64,000 nt of DNA from an uncultured Flavobacterium sp. (GTDB lineage: Bacteria; Bacteroidota; Bacteroidia; Flavobacteriales; Flavobacteriaceae): positions 1-64,000 of the forward strand of contig CALJVL010000014.1 of NCBI GenBank assembly GCA_937773775.1. Direction: 5' to 3'. The notes under the pieces were generated by a model. It searched no databases and was not told the DNA's origin. It worked only from the letters and a program-made list of their open reading frames with translations. A program made the position numbers and the translations under genes. Below are positions 7,863 to 17,077 of this stretch, piece by piece (the first letter of the stretch is position 1; the number at the start of each line of letters is the position of its first letter).

Positions 7863-9773
7863 TTATAAGGTTTCTTTCAACCATTTAAAAAATTCATTTT
7901 GCCAAACTTGTGCGTTTTGAGGCTTAAGAACCCAATGATTTTCTTCTGGAAAGTATGATGAATCTACTTTTTATTTCCGCGTAACTGTGCCGCTTGAAAT
8001 GCTTCTTGTCCTTGCCCGATAGGTACGCGGAAATCTTTACCACCTTGATAAATCAATATTGGAGTGTCCCATGTGTCAACGAAAGTGGCTGGATTGAATG
8101 TAGTGTAAGTTTTTTGGGCAACTGCGTTGTCTTTTTCCCAATAGGCACCTCCAAAATCCCAATTGCTGAAGAAAACTTCCTCAGTGGTTTCCAAACATAC
8201 TTTGGGTATTAAATACCCCGTCGTGTGCAATAAAAGTTTTAAATCGGTTTATTGTGGATTCCAGCTAAATAAAAGACGGAGTAGCCACCGTAACTTGCGC
8301 CAACGCAGCCTAGACGTTCTTTGTCTACATAGCTTTCTTTGGCGACATCATCAATAGCTGATAAGTAGTCGTCCATTACCTGTCCGCGCCAATCTTTGCT
8401 TATTTGTTCATTCCATTCTACGCCATGTCCTGGCACTCCTCGACGATTCGGTGCTACAACGATATATCCGTTCGCTTGCCATTAACTGAAAATTCCAACG
8501 GAAAGAATAAAACTGCGTCAATGCGGCTTGTGGTCCGCCTTGACAATATAAAAGAGTTGGGTATTTTTTTGAATCGTCAAAGTTAGGTGGTAGAATTACC
8601 CAAACTAGCATTTTCTTGCCATCAGTTGGTGGTAACATATCTTCTTTCGGTTTTGCTTAACGCCAAAGAATTATAAGTATCTGTGTTTACATAGATAATT
8701 GTTTCCAAGTTTTTTTTCTTCATGTCAAAAGAAAATATTACGGAAGCATGATTCATGTCGGCTCTTGTAACAATGATGTTATTACCTGAGAAGCCCACGA
8801 TTTCATTAACGTCAAAATCACCGTTGGTTACTTGTTGAACTTGGATTGCAATTTTTATTAAACCTGGGAAATTAACTTCAAATAGTTGTTAGTACCATCA
8901 ATTGCTGCAGTAAAATAGATTGTTTTACCGTCTTTACTCCAGGTAAAAACTATCAACTGTCCCATCCCAATTAGCGGTCAGGTTCATTTTAGTTCCTTTA
9001 AAATCAACTATGATGTCATTTTTATCCGCTTCATAACCCTCACGTTTCATTTGTAACCAAGTCAAATTTCCTGAAGGCGAAAATATAGGTGCAACATCAT
9101 ATCCTAGATTATCTTCAGTTCTATTTACCGTTTGTCCTGTTTCTATATTGTATTGGTAAATATTTGTATTTGTGGAGATGGCATATTGCGTGCCCGCTTT
9201 TTTCTTACTAACGTATAAAATGTGTTTATCTGTCGGGAGACCCAAATATAATCTTCGTCTCCTCCAAAGGGTTTTTGTGGACTATCAAAGATTTCTGATC
9301 CAAGAATGTCAACTCCAACAGCTCCTTCAGTATTCTCTTTGTAAAGGACATGGTTAAACTTGCCTTCATTCCAAGTATCCCAATGGCGATAATCAAGGGC
9401 CGTCATAGATTTGCACTTCTGACTTATCTAATTTAGGATAAAAGTCTTTTCCAAGAACATTACTAAGCTTTACTTCCTCGTTGTAAACAATGTATTTACC
9501 GTCTGGAGATATATTTTTGTCTTTTACTAAAGCTTTATAGGATTCAATTTCTGTCGGAGCTCCGCCATTAACTGGGATGAAATAATATTTTGAATTTGAT
9601 TTGTTTTCTTCAATTGAAGGAATTGATACTTTGTAAACGATGTTTTTTGTGTCATTAGAGATGCCTAGAGGAGTTACTCTACCCAATTCCCAAAGGGTTT
9701 CGGGTGACATTACATTTTGACCAAGAGCACTTAAACTTATCATAGTTAGGGTTGTAAGGAGTATTTTTTTCAT
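7863..9773 (-). pseudogene. S9 family prolyl oligopeptidase-like peptidase, broken by many frameshifts
   Basis: A secreted serine peptidase of the DPP/acylaminoacyl-peptidase type spread over all reading frames of about 1.9 kb. The start (MKKILLTTLTMISLSALGQN) is a signal peptide, followed by beta-propeller pieces (SPDGKYIVYNEE, APIFSPSGNLTWLQMKREG). The catalytic part has the Ser motif GCVGASYGGYS near 8300, the Asp region LIYQGGKDFRVP near 8050 and a His in FPEENHW near 7935, ending in WLKETL and TAA at 7863. The total would be near 635 residues, normal for the family. At least five frame changes are needed; the first (9400-9405) is one extra C in a CCC run. It is either a genuine pseudogene or a poorly sequenced stretch. 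Confidence 0.85.
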
Positions 9774-9990
9774 TTTAATAGTGTGATTTTTCTTGACATA
9801 AAAATAGAAAATTTAAGTCAGTTGCTTGTTGTTTTTGGAATTCTTTTAGGGTAGATCCTTACTTTAGCGGGCTCCATTTTTTTTAATACTTAAAGACTAC
9901 AGAGAACTTCTTTTATTTTAATTTTAGTTTATTGCATTATATAGCTGCAGTGGGAAGCAAAAAAATATTATTTTTATAAAAAATTATAGC

Positions 9991-11109
9991 ATGCAATTAA
10001 GTTATTGGGAGTTAAAAAATTGGTTTACAGACGTTAATTATACAGTTGTAGGAAGCGGGATTGTAGGTTTGCACGCTGCTTTACGCTTGCGCGAAAAATT
10101 CCCAGACAGCAAAATAGTAGTTTTAGAAAAAGGGAATGTTACCCCCATGGCGCTAGGTACTAAGAATGCGGGCTTTGCTTGCTTTGGAAGTATTTCTGAG
10201 ATAATCGATGATTTAAAATCCCATTCTGAGGAAGAGGTTTTTAATCTGGTTCAAAAACGCTTGAAGGGATTACAATTATTACGAAAACGACTCGGGGATG
10301 AAAGAATCGACTTTAAACCACATGGCGGTTATGAGCTATTTTTAAAAGAAGACGAGAGTTGTTACGACGAATGCGTTAAGAAATTGCCTTTAATCAATGA
10401 AATTTTAAGACCACTTTTCAAAGCAGACGCTTTTGTAAAAGAAATCGATCGTTTTGGTTTTAATGGGATTCGGGAGCACTTAGTTTTTAACCCATTCGAG
10501 GCGCAAATCGATACAGGAAATATGATGCAGGCCTTGTTGAAAGAGGCTGTTTCTGAAAATTTATTAATTTTGAATCAGCAAACGGTGACTTCTTTTTTAG
10601 ATAAGGGCAATGAAGTCGAAATCGTATTAGATGATTTTAGTTTTAGTACTAAGAAAGTCTTGTTTGCTACAAATGGTTTTGCAAATGAATTAACTAATGT
10701 GGCAGTGAAGCCCGCTAGAGCCCAGGTTTTAGTTACGGAACCAATTAAAAACCTAGATATCAAAGGAACTTTTCATTTGGATCGCGGCTATTATTATTTT
10801 AGAAAATATAGGCGATCGAATTCTATTAGGCGGAGGGAGAAACTTGGATTTTGAGGCAGAAACCACGACAGAGTTCGCCCAAACTGAAATTGTGGCAGAA
10901 ATAAATTAGAACAATTATTAAAAGAAGTGATTTTGCCCAATCAAGAGGTTAAAATTGCGCACCGCTGGAGTGGGATAATGGGTATAGGTAGTAGCAAAAA
11001 CCCCATTGTTTCTCAATTATCTGAAAACGTGTATTGCGGAGTGAGATTAGGAGGAATGGGAGTCGCCATAGGAAGTTTAATAGGAACAGAATTAGCAGAT
11101 TTAATATAA
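9991..11109 (+). pseudogene. FAD-dependent oxidoreductase (DAO family), two frameshifts
   Basis: A glycine-oxidase/D-amino-acid-oxidase-like flavoprotein. The N-terminal part (9991-10854) has the FAD-binding TVVGSGIVGLHAALRLRE and VVLEKG, and later FATNGFANEL. The frame breaks at the AAAA run 10803-10806; dropping one A gives GDRILLGGGRNLDFEAE. A second change near 10901-10906 (one A apparently missing) joins the C-terminal part HRWSGIMGIGSSKNP and GVRLGGMGVAIGSLIGTELA, the typical FAD-closing glycine motif. The whole would be about 372 residues. Its TAA overlaps the mtgA ATG (TAATG), so the two were co-translated. The substrate cannot be told from sequence. Confidence 0.85.
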
Positions 11110-11855
11110 TGGCTACAAAAATCACACAAAGAAAACCCGCAAAAAAACCGGTAAAGAAAGGATCAAGTAGTTTTATGAGTAAATTAAGTCGCTTTTTATT
11201 CAAGGGTTTTTTTATGGTTTTTAGGAATATCCGTTTTTTTTTGTCCCTGCTTTTTAAATTTGTACCGGTGCCGTTTACACCGTTAATGGTAATCCGTGCA
11301 ATCGAAAATAAAACGGCTGGCAAGGAAGTGTATTTTAGTCATGACTGGGAGCCTATTGAAAATGTATCGGTTAATTTGCAAAAAGCAGTAATCGCAAGTG
11401 AAGACGGAACATTTCTTAACCACAACGGTTTTGATTTTACAGCGATGCAAAAAGCGTATAAAAACAACGAGCGCGGCCGAAGAATAAAAGGAGGGAGTAC
11501 TATTTCGCAACAAACAGCTAAAAATGTATTTCTGTGGCAGGGACGTAGTTATTTAAGAAAAGGATTAGAAGCCTATTTTACGGTTCTTATAGAAGTTATT
11601 TGGGGCAAAGAACGGATCATGGAAGTGTATTTGAATAGTATCGAAATGGGCGATGGCGTTTATGGAGCACAAGCGGCGGCTGAGCATTGGTATAGAAAAG
11701 ACGCTGTGAATCTTACTCCAATTCAAGCAGCTGGAATAGCAGCTATTTTGCCTAGCCCTAGAAAATATACTGCTACCAGTTCGTCGTCCTATATCAACAA
11801 TCGAAAATCAAAAATTATGCGCGTGATGCGTACTGTTGGAAAAATAGAATATTAG
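11109..11855 (+). CDS. mtgA: monofunctional peptidoglycan transglycosylase
   Basis: A GT51 glycosyltransferase that polymerises lipid II into glycan strands without a transpeptidase domain. The 248-residue protein starts at the ATG overlapping the previous stop. A basic N-terminus (residues 1-25) and a membrane helix at about 34-58 precede the catalytic domain with IASEDGTFLNHNGFD (catalytic Glu98), KGGSTISQQTAKNVFLW, KERIMEVYLNSIEMGDGVYG and AAILPSPRKY. All five GT51 motifs are visible. The next gene starts directly after its stop. Confidence 0.95.
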   Translation: MATKITQRKPAKKPVKKGSSSFMSKLSRFLFKGFFMVFRNIRFFLSLLFKFVPVPFTPLMVIRAIENKTAGKEVYFSHDWEPIENVSVNLQKAVIASEDGTFLNHNGFDFTAMQKAYKNNERGRRIKGGSTISQQTAKNVFLWQGRSYLRKGLEAYFTVLIEVIWGKERIMEVYLNSIEMGDGVYGAQAAAEHWYRKDAVNLTPIQAAGIAAILPSPRKYTATSSSSYINNRKSKIMRVMRTVGKIEY

Positions 11856-12791
11856 ATGTTATGTAAAAAAGCACTCCTTGCTTTAGCGGTTATGATGTCG
11901 CTTCTTGCTTTTGGGCAACAGAAAAATACTGAAATAGGAATTATTACAGATAACGACTTGTATACTTCTTCACGGAATGATAAATACTATACCAATGGTC
12001 TCGAGATATTTTATCGATTTTTGAGTAAAAATAAAAAGGAACAAGTAAACAAAGAAATCACCCAAATAAGCATAGGGCAGTACATTTATACACCTAGATT
12101 CTTAAACTCTCCCAGAAAAGAAAGTATGGACCGCCCTTTTGCTGGATACCTTTTTGGTGAGATAGGTAAAAACATATTCTATAAAAATGAATCTGTTTTT
12201 AAAACAGATTTGCAAATTGGTGTTGTTGGGCCAAATTCTTTTGCCAAAGAAACACAAAAAAGTTTTCACGATTTAGTGGGGTATAAGGTGGTTCGTGGTT
12301 GGGAATATCAAGTCAAGAGCGCGGTTGCTGTTCAAACTCATTTCTTATTTTCAAAAAAGATTTTTTCAAAAAGGGATAACAAGGCAGTCGATTTCCATTT
12401 TCAATCTGAAGCTAAGTTAGGAACAATCTTTACAGGAGGATCAGCTGGTTTTATGACTAGAATAGGGTTTTTAAAGCTAGCTCCTATGTACGATTCTAAT
12501 TTTTATGGTGGATCGATAGGAAGCAAGGAAAAGGAACTCTATTTTTATATAGCGCCAAGTATGAACTATCAGTTGTATGACGCTACTATTCAAGGAAGTC
12601 TTTTTAATAATAATAGTCCCGTAACCTTCGACTTGGTTCCTTTAAGGTTTAATGGGGAAGCAGGTTTTAAATACCGAAAAAACAATCTAAATCTATCTTA
12701 CGCCTTTATTTACAGAGGAAAAGAGGTGAGGAATAAAGATAACAAAGGATATTTTTATGGCTCGATTTCCGTTTCTTTTTTATTTAAATAG
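11856..12791 (+). CDS. LpxR-like lipid A deacylase family outer-membrane protein (DUF2219)
   Basis: 311 residues with a signal peptide (about 1-20, ending LLAFGQ) and an outer-membrane beta-barrel that ends in the aromatic strand GSISVSFLFK. Motifs resembling the LpxR/DUF2219 family are seen: TDNDLYTSSRNDKYYTNGLE near the N-terminus and DRPFAGYLFG near residue 90. LpxR removes the 3'-acyloxyacyl group of lipid A in enteric bacteria; the same activity here is inferred. It abuts mtgA without a gap, suggesting an envelope operon. The last codons and the following terminator are repeated at 14901. Confidence 0.82.
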   Translation: MLCKKALLALAVMMSLLAFGQQKNTEIGIITDNDLYTSSRNDKYYTNGLEIFYRFLSKNKKEQVNKEITQISIGQYIYTPRFLNSPRKESMDRPFAGYLFGEIGKNIFYKNESVFKTDLQIGVVGPNSFAKETQKSFHDLVGYKVVRGWEYQVKSAVAVQTHFLFSKKIFSKRDNKAVDFHFQSEAKLGTIFTGGSAGFMTRIGFLKLAPMYDSNFYGGSIGSKEKELYFYIAPSMNYQLYDATIQGSLFNNNSPVTFDLVPLRFNGEAGFKYRKNNLNLSYAFIYRGKEVRNKDNKGYFYGSISVSFLFK

Positions 12792-12870
12792 AACGAGACC
12801 TACGTAAAAAAAAAGAACCGTAAACACTTATTTAAAAGTATTTACGGTTTTTGTTTATTGTGGAGAATAT
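12777..12870 (+). repeat. flank repeat copy A (LpxR-like gene tail, terminator, tRNA-Ala 3' end)
   Basis: From the last codons of the LpxR-like gene through the terminator to the words attgtggagaatat, this segment is closely matched by 14901-14990 with a few substitutions and small indels. It ends in 12 bases identical to the tRNA-Ala 3' end at 23908. Confidence 0.85.
12816..12853 (+). terminator. terminator after the LpxR-like gene
   Basis: Stem aaccgtaaa/tttacggtt with an inner act/agt extension and a T-rich tail (ttttttg). Confidence 0.85.
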
Positions 12871-13027
12871 TTTTTATCGAATAGTCGTAAAAGGAAGTAT
12901 CTAATTAAAAAAGGTAATTTTATATATATACTTAAAATATAATAAATTAGCACTTTTACGAAAAATATTGATTGTAAGAATTTTATTTAATTTACATTTG
13001 AGTAACGCTAACTTTTACTTGGATAAA

Positions 13028-14872
13028 ATGAAATTAGAAAAAATACTAGATAAATTGGGTTCTCTTGAGAAAAACTCCTTCATAAAAATAATAGATAATA
13101 TTATCTCTAGTAATCCTAAAAATTTTAAAGAAATTGATTTAATACTAAGTTCTACCGATAAAGTTTTGAAAACGGTTGATAGTCAGAATGTAACTAAAAT
13201 TTTTGAATTGATTAAAAATGAGTTTTTAGACTATATTAAAACTGAATTTGAAGATACGGCATCACAATTAGATATTTTAATTGATATCATTATTCGAGAT
13301 GGGAACTGTATAATGAGTCAAGTACATCTTTCAAAATTATACGAAATTGAGCTTAAAAATTTAAAAAATAATATCAAAACTCTAAATTCTGATTTAGAAA
13401 ATGATAAATCAGAATTGACTCTTGACAGAAAGCGAGATTACAAAATTTATAAATCTTGTTTATCTACTGCATACAATAATGATTTGCTAAATAATAGAGA
13501 GGCAAAAGTATCTTCTGATGAATTATCAATTTTATTGACTCTTTCAAAAGAATTAGAGCTCTCCCAAGAAGAAATTAAATTAATCAATTATTCTATTCTG
13601 CCAGTAAAGAACATTCAAATTCCGGACGTTATAAACAGTTTGAAGAATTTCGGGGTTGTTTTTTATTCAAAGAAAGATAGTACAGTTTTCGTTGCTGACG
13701 AGATGGTTAGTATTTTGAGAGAATTAAGAGGAAAGGAAATTGCAGATAAATACTTCAGAAGAACTCTAACTTTACTAAGAGAGCCGATTATAAATCAGAT
13801 AGCAAAAAAACATAGTATCGATAGAAAACTAACCAATTCACAGAAAATTGAGAAAATTATAAAGGAAGGAATTTCATTTGCAGGAGTTTTATCAACTGAC
13901 ATTTATAAAGAAGGCATGTCATTAACTGAAAAGAAAAAAGAACTTAATGATTTATGTGAAGAAGGATTAAATCTATCTAATTTAAAAGGAAGTACTTTAG
14001 AGGACAAAATAAGTAGTTTAATTTCCTATTTTGAGAATATTGACAAAGATGAAAAGATAGGTATTTCTTTGGATGGATATAAGAAAATGGTTTCTGAACT
14101 AAACACATCAATACCAAAGTTCAACAAACAAGTTAAAGACCAATTCGAGTTGCAAGACGACTTTGTGTTAAATGCAACATTCCTTTTAGATTATAATATT
14201 AAGCCTAGAGACTTATTAGATTTAATAGAAAAAAATGACTTGATTGCATTTATAAAAGATAACGGCATCAGACAAAGGGGAGACAATATCACTAATATTC
14301 TTGAAAATTATAAGGATGCAGAAAACCTATACTTAGAAAATTATCAAAATGTTGGGTATAGAGACTTAAACGTTTTAAAAGACAATGGAATCGTGATAAA
14401 AGAAAGTGAACTTGGTTTGAAATTCGAGGAGTTGACGAAAGTTATTTTTAATAATATTGGCTTTAATGTGGATGAAAAATTAAAAAATTCATTAAACACT
14501 ACTAAAGATAAAATAGATGTTGTTTTAAATCTTGGTAATGACGAAATTATAATCGTAGAATGTAAAACCAGTAAAGAAAGCAGTTACAATAAATTTAGCG
14601 CCGTATCTAGACAACTAAAATCATATCAAAATCTAGCTTTAAAAAATAACTTAAGGGTAATTAAGGTACTATTAATTGCACCTGAGTTTAGTGAAGATTT
14701 TATATCAGATTGTGAAATGGACACTGAAATGAATTTGTCACTTATAACCGCCTCTACATTGTCTAAAATTGCAGATACTTTCAAATTATCAAAACATAAA
14801 GTTTTCCCCTATATTCTATTCCGAGATGTAATAGTCAATGAAGAAAGAATCTTAAAAGCTTTACTTAAATAA
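13028..14872 (+). CDS. uncharacterised 614-residue protein with C-terminal PD-(D/E)XK nuclease-like domain
   Basis: I do not recognise the full-length family. From ATG 13028 the first 440 residues are helical and Lys/Glu/Asn-rich. A segment near 410-430 (FIKDNGIRQRGDNITNILENY) resembles a SAP-type DNA-binding helix pair. The C-terminal ~150 residues look like a restriction-endonuclease fold: a helix with KFEELTKVIF (Glu467/468), then KIDVVLNLG (Asp497), then IIIVECKTSKES (Glu511, Lys513), the D-...-ExK core of Mrr-like nucleases. There is no methylase or ATPase partner. Its place as sole cargo between tRNA-derived repeats suggests a horizontally acquired defence or DNA-processing function; that is inference. 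An upstream in-frame non-ATG start at 12968 is less likely. Confidence 0.72.
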   Translation: MKLEKILDKLGSLEKNSFIKIIDNIISSNPKNFKEIDLILSSTDKVLKTVDSQNVTKIFELIKNEFLDYIKTEFEDTASQLDILIDIIIRDGNCIMSQVHLSKLYEIELKNLKNNIKTLNSDLENDKSELTLDRKRDYKIYKSCLSTAYNNDLLNNREAKVSSDELSILLTLSKELELSQEEIKLINYSILPVKNIQIPDVINSLKNFGVVFYSKKDSTVFVADEMVSILRELRGKEIADKYFRRTLTLLREPIINQIAKKHSIDRKLTNSQKIEKIIKEGISFAGVLSTDIYKEGMSLTEKKKELNDLCEEGLNLSNLKGSTLEDKISSLISYFENIDKDEKIGISLDGYKKMVSELNTSIPKFNKQVKDQFELQDDFVLNATFLLDYNIKPRDLLDLIEKNDLIAFIKDNGIRQRGDNITNILENYKDAENLYLENYQNVGYRDLNVLKDNGIVIKESELGLKFEELTKVIFNNIGFNVDEKLKNSLNTTKDKIDVVLNLGNDEIIIVECKTSKESSYNKFSAVSRQLKSYQNLALKNNLRVIKVLLIAPEFSEDFISDCEMDTEMNLSLITASTLSKIADTFKLSKHKVFPYILFRDVIVNEERILKALLK

Positions 14873-14938
14873 ATGCTCACAGTATCCTCAATAGTCTCTA
14901 TTTTTATTTAAATAGAACAAGACTTACGTAAAAAAAAG

Positions 14939-14974
14939 AACCGTAAACACTTAATTAAAAGGGTTTACGGTTTT
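14939..14974 (+). terminator. duplicated terminator in copy B
   Basis: Stem aaccgtaaac/gtttacggtt and tail ttttatt; it lies 66 bp after the nuclease-like gene and may now serve it. Confidence 0.75.
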
Positions 14975-14978
14975 ATTG

Positions 14979-14992
14979 TGTGGAGAATATCG
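14979..14992 (+). repeat. attL core of the 8.9-kb element
   Basis: TGTGGAGAATATCG, identical to the 3' end of tRNA-Ala at 23908-23921. Confidence 0.8.
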
Positions 14993-15092
14993 CTCTACAT
15001 ACAATGTTTCTCTTAGTTGTTCAATGTAACTAAGTGTTAATTAAAAAGTCAATAAAATCAATACTTAAGCGGTTTTTAATGTATTTTTTATA

Positions 15093-15122
15093 TTGTACGA
15101 TTACTTATAATAACATTTTACC
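15093..15122 (+). repeat. left terminal inverted repeat, possible integrase arm site
   Basis: Begins TTGTACGATTA and ends taacattttacc. The reverse complement of 23818-23851 begins TTGTACGATTA and ends taacattaacc, with a few extra bases between. They lie about 100 bp inside the left att core and about 60 bp inside the right one, in mirror orientation, as arm-type integrase sites do. Confidence 0.55.
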
Positions 15123-15123
15123 G

Positions 15124-15131
15124 TACATTTG
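15124..15131 (+). promoter_or_regulatory. -7 promoter box for the integrase
   Basis: TACATTTG matches TAnnTTTG, 22 bp before the integrase ATG and directly after the inverted repeat, so integrase binding there could repress its own gene. Confidence 0.5.
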
Positions 15132-15153
15132 TCGTACAAAAAAAGATAATTGT

Positions 15154-16443
15154 ATGGCTACCGTAAACTTTTTATATCGTTCAAAGAAATCTGAAGCAAA
15201 ATTGATTTTGAGGTTGTTATTTAGATACGAAGGGGCAGATTATGTTGTTCCTGGAAATACTAAAATTTCCGTGTCAAAAGAGTACTGGAGTAAATATCAC
15301 ACAAGTACAAGAGTTTCAGATATTAAAATAAGTAATTTTAAAACTGAAGTAAACATCAAAATCAATGAAATTTCAAATCATATATTAAATGAGTTTGAAA
15401 ATTGTAAACCTATTGAAATAGATAAAAAGTGGTTGGCTACTCAAATTGATACTTTTTACAATCCTAAAAAGAACGAAGTAATACCTTCAGATTTAGTTTC
15501 ATTTTTTGACTACTATATTCTTTTTAGAATAAATGGTGCTGGAATGAGTAAAGCATTGCATAATAAAAACAAGACAATTCGTGACAAAGTAAAAGAAATG
15601 CAGAGTTTCAGAAATAAAACTATTTATATAAAAGATGTAAATGAATTATTTATGAATGAATTTATCACTTACTATAAAAATGTTGGAAATTATAAACATA
15701 ATACTTTTCAAAGAGAGTGGGGATTTATAAAAACAGTTTGCAGAAAAGCAAGGTATTTTGGATTAGAAGTAAGCCACCAATTAGATGATTTGAATATAAA
15801 ACCAGAACCAGTTAATGACATTCAGTTTTCTTACGAGGAACTTGAAAGAGTTAAAGACACTATTTATTCAGATGAGATATTTAGGGGTAAAAATTATACA
15901 GCTAAAGAACTGGAAATAACAAAGGATTGGTTTATAATTTCAGCTCATTGTGGTCAAAGAATTTCAGATTTTATGAAGTTTACTACTGAAGTAATTAGCA
16001 TAAAAACAACAAGTAATGGTGAAAAAGATTTTTTAGAATTTACTCAAAAGAAAACGGGTAAAATAATGGTTATTCCAGTTCTAGCCGAAGTAAAGAAAAT
16101 ATTAAATAAAAGAGATGGAAATTTTCCGCCCAAAATGCTTGACCAAAAATACAATGAGTATTTAAAGGTAGTATGTAAACAAGCTGGAATAGATGAGTTA
16201 ATTTTTGGAGGGTTAATGATTGAGGGAAGGAAAGTCGATGGCTATTATAACAAGTATTTATTGGCTACTAGCAAGAATTGCGGAAGGAGAACTTTTGCTA
16301 CTAATTATGATAAAGACCTTTCTCCAACTGAATTACGAAATTTCACTGGTCATACATCTGAAAAAATGCTATTGACTTATATTAATAAAGACAACGATGA
16401 GATTGCAATAAGAATTTCGGAGAAATTAGATAAAAAAAAGTAG
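15154..16443 (+). CDS. tyrosine recombinase / site-specific integrase
   Basis: A 429-residue phage-type integrase starting at ATG 15154 (MATVNFLYRSKKSEAKLILR); a longer frame reaches 15034 but its N-terminus is not integrase-like. Residues 1-100 match the arm-binding domain of Bacteroidota integrases, followed by a SAM-like core-binding region and the catalytic domain. Seen are Arg269 (HCGQRISD), a Lys in the beta-hairpin (TQKKTGK), Arg379 (CGRRTFATN), His400 (TGHTSEKML) and the nucleophile Tyr409 (LTYIN). The first His of the usual HxxR box is replaced, common in this branch. It sits at the left att site and presumably moves this element at tRNA-Ala. Confidence 0.94.
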   Translation: MATVNFLYRSKKSEAKLILRLLFRYEGADYVVPGNTKISVSKEYWSKYHTSTRVSDIKISNFKTEVNIKINEISNHILNEFENCKPIEIDKKWLATQIDTFYNPKKNEVIPSDLVSFFDYYILFRINGAGMSKALHNKNKTIRDKVKEMQSFRNKTIYIKDVNELFMNEFITYYKNVGNYKHNTFQREWGFIKTVCRKARYFGLEVSHQLDDLNIKPEPVNDIQFSYEELERVKDTIYSDEIFRGKNYTAKELEITKDWFIISAHCGQRISDFMKFTTEVISIKTTSNGEKDFLEFTQKKTGKIMVIPVLAEVKKILNKRDGNFPPKMLDQKYNEYLKVVCKQAGIDELIFGGLMIEGRKVDGYYNKYLLATSKNCGRRTFATNYDKDLSPTELRNFTGHTSEKMLLTYINKDNDEIAIRISEKLDKKK

Positions 16444-16897
16444 TTGTTTTTAGGTGCATTTGTTGCATTTCGTGCATTATGACAATTATATTTCCCTCAA
16501 AAATTTCTGATGTTGATAACTAAAATGAGTGAGATAGGGGGTTAAGAAAACTAAAGTAAGACAAAACTTATATAAATGGGTTTTTTTGTTGATACCTTTT
16601 TTTATACGAGATAGAAAAATGTATGTTCTTTGTATCGAAACAAAAAGTAAGTTTCATTATTGTAATAGAAAGAGACAGTGGGTAATAAAAAAACTCAAAG
16701 TCTCCGATTGAAAACGATGAGTTAATTTGATATTTTGAAGTAACCGAAGCACAACAAAAAGAATAAAATTTGGACGTCTTATTCTTTGCAAATATATGAA
16801 TTTTTTAATTCAAGTGCGTTACTTCTAAAATAACTCGATTAGCCTTTTGTTTTTCAGTCAAGCAAATTATTGTTTAACTGTTTAAAAGCCTAAGATT
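16444..16897. other. gene-free stretch with iteron-like repeats
   Basis: No supported gene. It holds the GTGCATT iterons at 16454-16478 and AT-rich sequence with several T-runs. An origin of replication or the control region of the HTH/primase operon that follows would fit, since element primases are usually encoded beside their origin, but no direct evidence is visible. Confidence 0.35.
16454..16478 (+). repeat. left GCATT iterons
   Basis: Three spaced copies of the word GCATT (gtgcattt, ttgcattt, cgtgcatt), starting 11 bp after the integrase stop. The same array occurs inverted at 23748-23769. Confidence 0.6.
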
Positions 16898-17077
16898 ATG
16901 AGCTATTTAACTACGAAAGAAGTCGCCCTACAATTGGGATGCACTCAAAGAAATATTTGTCATTTGATTAAGGCAAATAAAATCACGCCTTCAGTCACGT
17001 TGGCAAATGGTCACTTCCTTTTTACTGAAAATGATGTGAAATTGTATAATTTCAAAAAAGAAAATTATGCAAAGTAG
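16898..17077 (+). CDS. small helix-turn-helix protein (excisionase/AlpA-like)
   Basis: A 59-residue protein starting at ATG 16898. MSYLTTKEVALQLGCTQRNI followed by CHLIKANKITPSV and FTENDVKLY is the layout of a MerR-type/HTH_17 DNA-binding domain with its recognition helix and wing. Such proteins act as excisionases or early-gene regulators of integrative elements. It overlaps the next HTH gene by 11 bp, so the two are translationally coupled. Confidence 0.75.
   Translation: MSYLTTKEVALQLGCTQRNICHLIKANKITPSVTLANGHFLFTENDVKLYNFKKENYAK

Larger units (their letters stand above)
12859..14992. mobile_element. 2.1-kb unit between two tRNA-Ala 3'-end copies, one cargo gene
   Basis: Bounded on the left by TGTGGAGAATAT (12859-12870) and on the right by TGTGGAGAATATCG (14979-14992), both copies of the tRNA-Ala 3' end. 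It contains one gene for a 614-residue nuclease-like protein and no recombinase of its own. It is best read as a cargo unit of the tRNA-Ala island, or as what remains of a separate insertion that used the same site. Confidence 0.65.
14901..14992 (+). repeat. flank repeat copy B (with attL-like tRNA 3' end)
   Basis: A second, slightly diverged copy of 12777-12870. It keeps the last codons of the LpxR-like gene (TTT TTA TTT AAA TAG) as a non-coding remnant, then the terminator and the tRNA-Ala 3' end TGTGGAGAATATCG. It forms the left boundary of the integrase-bearing unit. Confidence 0.85.

Noticed and set aside
16454..16478. CRISPR-like array
   Set aside because: Only three 5-8 bp units without spacers of constant length and no cas genes; better called iterons.
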